From Pseudomonadota bacterium (lineage in GTDB: Bacteria > Desulfobacterota > Desulfobacteria > Desulfobacterales > JAHIVH01): 64,000 nt of DNA. A program made the position numbers and the translations under genes. Shown piece by piece: positions 59,677-64,000 of this stretch. The notes beneath the pieces were generated by a model. It searched no databases. It had not been told where the DNA came from and worked only from the letters and a program-made list of their open reading frames with translations. Position 1 is the first letter of the stretch; each line of letters begins with the position of its first letter. The stretch spans positions 78,938 to 142,937 of the forward strand of contig JAHIVH010000008.1 of NCBI GenBank assembly GCA_018816735.1. Direction: 5' to 3'.

Positions 59677-61293
59677 ATGGAGAATGTCACCCTATCCAAA
59701 TCGATCAGGCACGAAATTGACAGCAGAAGGACGTTTGGCATCATCAGCCACCCTGATGCCGGTAAAACCACGTTAACCGAAAAACTGCTTCTTTTTGGCG
59801 GTGCCATTCAGCAGGCAGGTGCCGTAAAAGCCAGAAAGGCTTCTCGTCATGCCACCAGCGACTGGATGTCCATCGAAAAAGAAAGAGGGATCTCGGTTAC
59901 GTCTTCAGTCATGAAATTCAACTACCGGGATTATGACATCAACCTTCTTGATACACCGGGTCATCAGGATTTTTCCGAAGATACCTATCGCGTACTCACA
60001 GCAGTTGACAGTGCGCTCATGATCATCGACAGTGCCAAAGGGGTTGAGCCGCAGACCATGAAACTCATGGAGGTCTGCAGGATGAGGAATACGCCCATCA
60101 TGACCTTCATCAACAAGCTCGATCGTGAAGGCATATCCCCGTTAGACCTGTTAAGTGAAATCGAAGACAAACTGCAGGTTGAATGTTCCCCACTTTCCTG
60201 GCCAATAGGCATGGGAAAACGATTCAAAGGGGTTTACAATATTTACAAAAAAACCCTTCACCTCTTTGATCCTGGGAAAACCAAAAAAACAGAAGGCGGC
60301 GTTGTCATTACCGATCTTTCTGATCCCAAATTAGACGAGCTTCTGGGTTCCCAGGCAACCGAATTGAGAGACGATATTGAACTGATCGAAGGCGCGGCAA
60401 ACCCTTTTGAATTGGCGCATTATCTCCAGGGAAACCAGACGCCGGTATTTTTCGGCAGTGCAGTGAACAATTTCGGTGTGAGGGAAATGCTTGACGCATT
60501 TGTTGAAATGGCGCCAGGCCCGATGACACGTGAGGCGGTTAGCAGAAAAGTAAGCCCTTACGAACCGGCATTTTCCGGATTTGCCTTTAAAATTCAGGCT
60601 AATATGGACCCGGCCCACCGAGACAGAATCGCCTTTGTCCGGATCTGCTCAGGAAAGTTTACGCGAGGCATGAAAGTCATGCATCACCGAATCGGGAAAG
60701 AGGTGATCTGGGCCAATGCCACCATTTTCATGGCCCAGGACAGGACCAATGTGGAGGAGGCATATCCCGGCGATATCATCGGCATCCACAATCACGGAAC
60801 CATAAAAATAGGGGACACGTTTACGGAAAAAGAACCGCTGACGTTTACCGGTATCCCCAATTTCGCCCCCGAGCATTTCAGGAGCGTTTTTTTGAGAAAT
60901 CCCCTGAAAGCCAAGCAACTCCAGAAAGGCCTTGTCCAGCTTGCTGAAGAGGGAACGGTTCAGGTCTTCAAGCCAATCAAAGGTAACGAATATATTCTGG
61001 GCGCCGTGGGCGTTCTCCAGTTTGATGTCACCGTGGCCAGACTGAAAGCGGAATATGGGGTAGATGCAGAATACTCTCCCATCAATTACGCTGTGGCAAG
61101 ATGGGTCACATGCGACAAGCCTTCCACACTCAAGGAATTTGAAAAAAAGAATATCCTGAATATGGCCATTGATTCGGAAGGCCATCTCTGTTTTTTAACG
61201 ACCAGCGAATGGCAGCTTGGTTTTGCAAAAGAACAGAACCCGGATATCGTATTCCACAAAACCCGGGAATATAACATACCACTGGGCAAATAA
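59677..61293 (+). CDS. prfC: peptide chain release factor 3
   Basis: 538 residues of the translational GTPase RF3, which recycles RF1/RF2. G1 is [31 protein letters not shown] read over its usual positions, G3 is DTPGHQDF, G4 is NKLDREG. The C-terminal half has [21 protein letters not shown] and [17 protein letters not shown], typical of RF3. The frame is open to 59626, but RF3 normally begins about ten residues before the [13 protein letters not shown] segment, so I chose the ATG at 59677. No strong ribosome binding site is seen for either. Confidence 0.93.
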   Translation: MENVTLSKSIRHEIDSRRTFGIISHPDAGKTTLTEKLLLFGGAIQQAGAVKARKASRHATSDWMSIEKERGISVTSSVMKFNYRDYDINLLDTPGHQDFSEDTYRVLTAVDSALMIIDSAKGVEPQTMKLMEVCRMRNTPIMTFINKLDREGISPLDLLSEIEDKLQVECSPLSWPIGMGKRFKGVYNIYKKTLHLFDPGKTKKTEGGVVITDLSDPKLDELLGSQATELRDDIELIEGAANPFELAHYLQGNQTPVFFGSAVNNFGVREMLDAFVEMAPGPMTREAVSRKVSPYEPAFSGFAFKIQANMDPAHRDRIAFVRICSGKFTRGMKVMHHRIGKEVIWANATIFMAQDRTNVEEAYPGDIIGIHNHGTIKIGDTFTEKEPLTFTGIPNFAPEHFRSVFLRNPLKAKQLQKGLVQLAEEGTVQVFKPIKGNEYILGAVGVLQFDVTVARLKAEYGVDAEYSPINYAVARWVTCDKPSTLKEFEKKNILNMAIDSEGHLCFLTTSEWQLGFAKEQNPDIVFHKTREYNIPLGK

Positions 61294-61328
61294 CACCTTG
61301 CGTTAAACAAGGCACAAAAAAAATGGCA

Positions 61329-61739
61329 TTATAAAACTCTTTTAACAATGCTTTTCGTCACCCGGGCAGCAGCGATCACGTTTCCTTCCACCCGCGCGGC
61401 AGCGTCAATAAAACAAAGCGTTCGTCCCTTTTTTACGACCTCAGCCTCAAAATCGATTTTCTGTCCCAATCTGGCCGACCGAAGCACAGAGACATGAATA
61501 TCGTGTGTCACGGCTTCATTTTCATCTTCCATAATGCTTAACAGGGCCGCATAGGCACATACATCGCAAAGCGAATAAATCACCCCACCGTGAAGTGCGC
61601 CCAGAGGATTGGCATTGTTCTGATTTACGGTAATGGAGAGAAATCCCCGTCCCGCCTCTCCACGCAGATTCTGAACGCCCAGAAACTGATGATAGGGAAG
61701 ATTTATTACAGGTACAAGTCTGTTTATATCGGTTGTCAT
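61329..61739 (-). CDS. PaaI-type hotdog thioesterase
   Basis: 136 residues. NPLGALHGGVIYSLCDVCAYAAL is the hotdog signature with HGG and the acidic residue in SLCD of PaaI-type enzymes. VTHDIHVSVLRSARLGQKIDFEAEV is the second half. It hydrolyses an acyl-CoA or aryl-CoA thioester. Such enzymes are common beside aromatic and fatty acid degradation in anaerobes, but no pathway gene is adjacent. GGAAGG-type site (AGGAAGGAATG on the minus strand) precedes the ATG region. Confidence 0.9.
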   Translation of the reverse strand: MTTDINRLVPVINLPYHQFLGVQNLRGEAGRGFLSITVNQNNANPLGALHGGVIYSLCDVCAYAALLSIMEDENEAVTHDIHVSVLRSARLGQKIDFEAEVVKKGRTLCFIDAAARVEGNVIAAARVTKSIVKRVL

Positions 61740-61893
61740 GGCAAATCATTCCTTCCTCTCCTGAATGGCGTCATCTGATAGACTGTTTTATGCAAACTAT
61801 TGAAAAATTGGAAGCGATAGTAGCACAATATACGCATTAACAAAATCCATTTTGAGATGGAATGCCTCATTGACAGGATATTTATAGAAGCGT

Positions 61894-62496
61894 ATGTCAA
61901 AATTTATGCAACAATATCTCAAATTGACAGAAATCATCGATTGGCAACACCCTGATATCCTGTACAGGGCGAAAACACTCTCAGGCGGTGAAAAAAATAT
62001 CTCCGTCATCGCAAAAGAATGCTTTGAATGGGTAAGAGATACCATCAAACACATCGATGATTATAACATACAAACGGTGTCCTGCTCCGCATCAGAGGTA
62101 TTGCATTCAGGCTCGGGAATTTGTTATGCAAAGAGTCACCTGCTGGCAGCCCTGTTAAGAGCAAACAACATCCCGGGTGGTTTCTGCTATCAGCGGTTGA
62201 GCCGGGATGATGATGGCCCGCCGTTTTGTCTTCACGGGTTTAATGCGGTTTATCTCCCCGAGTTTGGATGGTATCGAATTGATTCAAGAGGAAATAAGGC
62301 CGGCGTAAACGCCCAATTCTCGCCGCCTGTAGAACAACTGGCCTATTCGGCAAGAATCGATGGCGAAATCGATTTTCCCGATATTTTGACGGAACCGCTT
62401 CCAATAATCATTGAAACATTAAGGCAATATCAATCGAAAGACGACCTGTGGAATCATTTGCCGGACAGTGAAAATATCTCATGTTATCAATTATAG
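61894..62496 (+). CDS. transglutaminase-like cysteine peptidase-fold protein
   Basis: 200 residues with a transglutaminase-like core: ASEVLHSGSGICYAKSHLLAALLRAN (catalytic Cys in GICYAK), LHGFNAVYLPEFGWYRIDSRG (catalytic His in HGFNAV and Asp in RIDSRG). No signal peptide, so it is cytosolic. Relatives act as peptidases or in peptide amide chemistry. The ribosome binding site is weak. The decayed ATC-hydrolase fragment lies just downstream. Confidence 0.88.
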   Translation: MSKFMQQYLKLTEIIDWQHPDILYRAKTLSGGEKNISVIAKECFEWVRDTIKHIDDYNIQTVSCSASEVLHSGSGICYAKSHLLAALLRANNIPGGFCYQRLSRDDDGPPFCLHGFNAVYLPEFGWYRIDSRGNKAGVNAQFSPPVEQLAYSARIDGEIDFPDILTEPLPIIIETLRQYQSKDDLWNHLPDSENISCYQL

Positions 62497-62792
62497 CAAA
62501 TAGCCAGACAAAAGGAAAAATGGATCAATGACGTGTTGTGGACAGCTCTCTTCACCGAACCGTTTCAAAGAGTATGACGTATTCTGATGCAGATGTTGCA
62601 TTTAACGTTCGCCGCTGCCCGTTTCAGGAATATTATAAGTGCCAAGGCGTACCGGTAATTTGTCAATATGCATCCTGCAATCTGGGTTACCCTCTTGCCA
62701 AAGCCTGGCACGCAACCTTGATGCGAAGCCATACACTGGCAGGTGACAATCTGCCGTGTGATTTCAGATTCTATGTTGAAAAAACATCCTGA
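62497..62792 (+). pseudogene. decayed fragment of an ATC-hydrolase-like gene
   Basis: In one frame (from GTG 62538) the last 60 residues read AFNVRRCPFQEYYKCQG, SCNLGYPLAKAW and LAGDNLPCDFRFYV, the C-terminal pattern of the L-2-amino-thiazoline-4-carboxylate hydrolase family. Just upstream another frame reads KEKWINDVLWTALFTEPFQRV before a TGA, which fits the same family better than the in-frame N terminus. This suggests a frameshift near 62573. The family is usually at least 150-200 residues, so the N-terminal two thirds are missing. Alternatively it may be a short functional protein. Confidence 0.55.
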
Positions 62793-62847
62793 CAGGATTC
62801 AATGGGAATCATCATTTGGAGAGAACACTTAAAAAATCAGACAAAAA

Positions 62848-62882
62848 AAAGGGCATTCATTATTTTTTAATGAATGCCCTTT
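62848..62882. terminator. bidirectional terminator, end of the cold-shock gene
   Basis: A 15-bp stem, AAAGGGCATTCATTA (62848-62862) and TAATGAATGCCCTTT (62868-62882), flanked by T runs in both directions (TTTTTTT at 62885-62891; on the minus strand the A run at 62843-62850). Confidence 0.85.
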
Positions 62883-62902
62883 GGTTTTTTTAACGCAGCT
62901 GG

Positions 62903-63103
62903 CTACAGCACAGTCACATTGGTGGCTGCAGGACCTTTTTTTCCCTGTTCCACTTCGTATGAAACCCGATCGCCTTCACTTAGTGATTTAAACCCAGAAG
63001 CATTAATCGCTGAATGATGAACGAATACATCAGGGCCATCTTCTTGCTCGATAAATCCAAAACCTTTTTGGTCGCTGAACCATTTGACAGTACCATTTGC
63101 CAT
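62903..63103 (-). CDS. cold-shock protein (CspA family)
   Basis: 66 residues. Begins [18 protein letters not shown] with RNP1 (KGFGFI) and has RNP2 (DVFVHHSAI), the standard single cold-shock domain. It is an RNA-binding chaperone. The start at 63103 follows AAAAAGGAAAATG. The frame is open to 63256, but that part is an unlikely extension; it forms a roughly 90-nt leader that could fold, as in other csp genes. Confidence 0.95.
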   Translation of the reverse strand: MANGTVKWFSDQKGFGFIEQEDGPDVFVHHSAINASGFKSLSEGDRVSYEVEQGKKGPAATNVTVL

Positions 63104-63220
63104 TGTAACATTTTCCTTTTTTAATAATTTTTTTCTGGTCTCCGTCCGGCCTGACCGGATAAAGACCCACTCTTTTAACGAACCAAGCATAACCTTATTA
63201 ATTATAAAAACAAGAAAATA

Positions 63221-63237
63221 ATGCAAATATTTTGCAT
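63221..63237. promoter_or_regulatory. dyad in the cold-shock gene promoter region
   Basis: ATGCAAA (63221-63227) and TTTGCAT (63231-63237) form a perfect 7-bp dyad with TAT in the centre. It lies about 15 bp upstream of a possible -10 (TATAAT on the minus strand, 63206-63201). Confidence 0.4.
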
Positions 63238-63279
63238 AAAAACAGGCGCCAAGCATTTTTTATTAAAAAAATCAAACTT

Positions 63280-63846
63280 TTATAATAAATTTCTTTTCTT
63301 CCAACTGGCTGCCCCCAGTTTCGGAGGAATCGGATCAAATGCACTAAGCTTGGCGATTAATAAATCAATGTTGAAAAATTCCGGAACCGACGTCTTGTGC
63401 GAGATCAGACCGGAAACAGCCTTTTTAGCCATTTTCTCCCCCCCGGTCTTTCTGCCATATTCAAAATGAATATATGTCCCTGCTGCCCGGATGAGTGCCT
63501 GCAATACAAACTTTTCAGCCCCCATACTCTTGTGCCATTTTTCCTCAAGCCATTCATGGACTTCAAAAAACAGTTCCTGATCCCATAAGAGGACAGCGAT
63601 GGCATAGATTTCAGTTGTCTCTACCTTTGCGGATTGAATCTGAGAAAGAACGGTTGTGTAACGCACTATCCGATTATGGATATAAGAACGGATATAGGGT
63701 TCCACACCTTGAGACAGGTATTTTTCAGCGGCAGCCTGTGATGGCGCGATGGCCCCACTATAGATGGTTTCTATCACACTTTCCGACAATTCATTTCTGA
63801 CATCACGGCACAACCGATTTTGAAACGGATCAAAACCTTCTATCAT
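63280..63846 (-). CDS. DUF309-domain protein
   Basis: 188 residues. The DUF309 core is visible as LLWDQELFFEVHEWLEEKWHKSMGAEKFVLQALIRAAG read over its positions, with FFEVHEWLE as the signature, then HFEYGRKTGGEKMAKKA. The function of DUF309 is unknown. It is a helical, cytosolic protein. The chosen ATG at 63846 has AAGGAGGAG upstream. An extended frame to 63915 lacks such a site. Confidence 0.88.
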   Translation of the reverse strand: MIEGFDPFQNRLCRDVRNELSESVIETIYSGAIAPSQAAAEKYLSQGVEPYIRSYIHNRIVRYTTVLSQIQSAKVETTEIYAIAVLLWDQELFFEVHEWLEEKWHKSMGAEKFVLQALIRAAGTYIHFEYGRKTGGEKMAKKAVSGLISHKTSVPEFFNIDLLIAKLSAFDPIPPKLGAASWKKRNLL

Positions 63847-63901
63847 TTGTAAACTCCTCCTTATGTAACATCTCAAAAAGTATGTGGTAGAAAAGACGCA
63901 A

Positions 63902-64000
63902 CTATGCCGAGGCAATAGCAGCCTTAAGTTCCATTAGATCTGGTAAGGGAGGAATATTATTATTTTGGGCTATCCTATCGTTAATGAATTCCCAAAAAGA
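63902..64000 (-). CDS. C-terminal end of an unidentified gene, cut by the window edge
   Basis: Only the last 32 codons are present on the minus strand, reading FWEFINDRIAQNNNIPPLPD and MELKAAIASA before a TAG at 63902-63904. The frame is open to the window end and composition looks coding. It resembles the tail of no family I can name with confidence. Confidence 0.5.
   Translation of the reverse strand, partial: SFWEFINDRIAQNNNIPPLPDLMELKAAIASA

Noticed and set aside
1..64000. tRNA, rRNA, CRISPR array or complete insertion sequence
   Set aside because: I looked for the usual tRNA T-loop pattern, spaced repeats and transposase motifs and saw none; this was by eye, so a short tRNA could be missed.

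Overview
The window looks like a chromosomal segment of a strictly anaerobic, Gram-negative sulfate-reducer-type bacterium, most likely of the Desulfobacteraceae/Desulfobacterales. This is an inference from gene content and moderate GC, not from a marker gene. Supporting content is an FadE-like acyl-CoA dehydrogenase, EtfBA beside a membrane Fe-S oxidoreductase, two 11-haem c-type cytochromes beside an outer-membrane porin, a DVU0524-like protein next to FlgM, and many long hypothetical genes. No rRNA, tRNA, CRISPR array, complete insertion sequence or prophage was seen. The window cuts genes at both ends.

Layout. (1) 1-5.8 kb: metabolic and small genes (DJ-1/PfpI, glycosyltransferase 4, YkgJ-type cysteine protein, EamA transporter, class III aminotransferase, NifX-like, FmdB zinc ribbon). 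(2) 6-7.8 kb: a large acyl-CoA dehydrogenase behind a promoter that carries a perfect palindrome. (3) 8-20.3 kb: a cell-envelope region with an LtaS-type phosphotransferase, two closely related OmpR-family regulators (one with a kinase, one followed by an exported HExxH protein), two PAP2 phosphatases behind an 11-bp direct-repeat array, a processive GT2, a beta-barrel protein and a GT-C mannosyltransferase-like protein. (4) 20.3-24.1 kb: an exported two-domain rhodanese and a six-domain rhodanese lipoprotein. (5) 24.2-35.7 kb: S4 protein, M18 peptidase, HDOD protein, giant hybrid kinase, glycerol kinase, cyclophilin, and a CZB/Cache chemoreceptor.

(6) 35.8-40.6 kb: a likely operon of porin, periplasmic 11-haem cytochrome, 11-haem lipoprotein cytochrome and Tat-exported DUF362-like protein. 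This is a candidate trans-outer-membrane electron conduit and the most interesting system in the window. (7) 40.7-44.7 kb: Fe-S oxidoreductase, EtfB and EtfA, which would feed acyl-CoA dehydrogenase electrons to the quinone pool. (8) 45-48.4 kb: class II aldolase, Nudix and a flagellar anti-sigma group. (9) 48.5-61.3 kb: U32 peptidase, Ski2-like helicase, RidA, exported cyclophilin, EttA, an FMN riboswitch with an unusually long leader before ribBA, a DUF6178-like protein and release factor 3. (10) 61.3-64 kb: thioesterase, transglutaminase-like protein, a decayed ATC-hydrolase fragment, cold-shock protein, DUF309 protein and a gene cut by the window edge.

How the parts may work together: acyl-CoA oxidation passes electrons to EtfBA and then to the membrane Fe-S protein. 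The porin-cytochrome operon would allow electrons to leave the cell to, or arrive from, an external partner. Regulation visible in the sequence includes OmpR-type repeats, a dyad 50 bp before the Fe-S/Etf operon, a palindrome in the acyl-CoA dehydrogenase promoter and an FMN riboswitch. All functional links between separate operons are inference.
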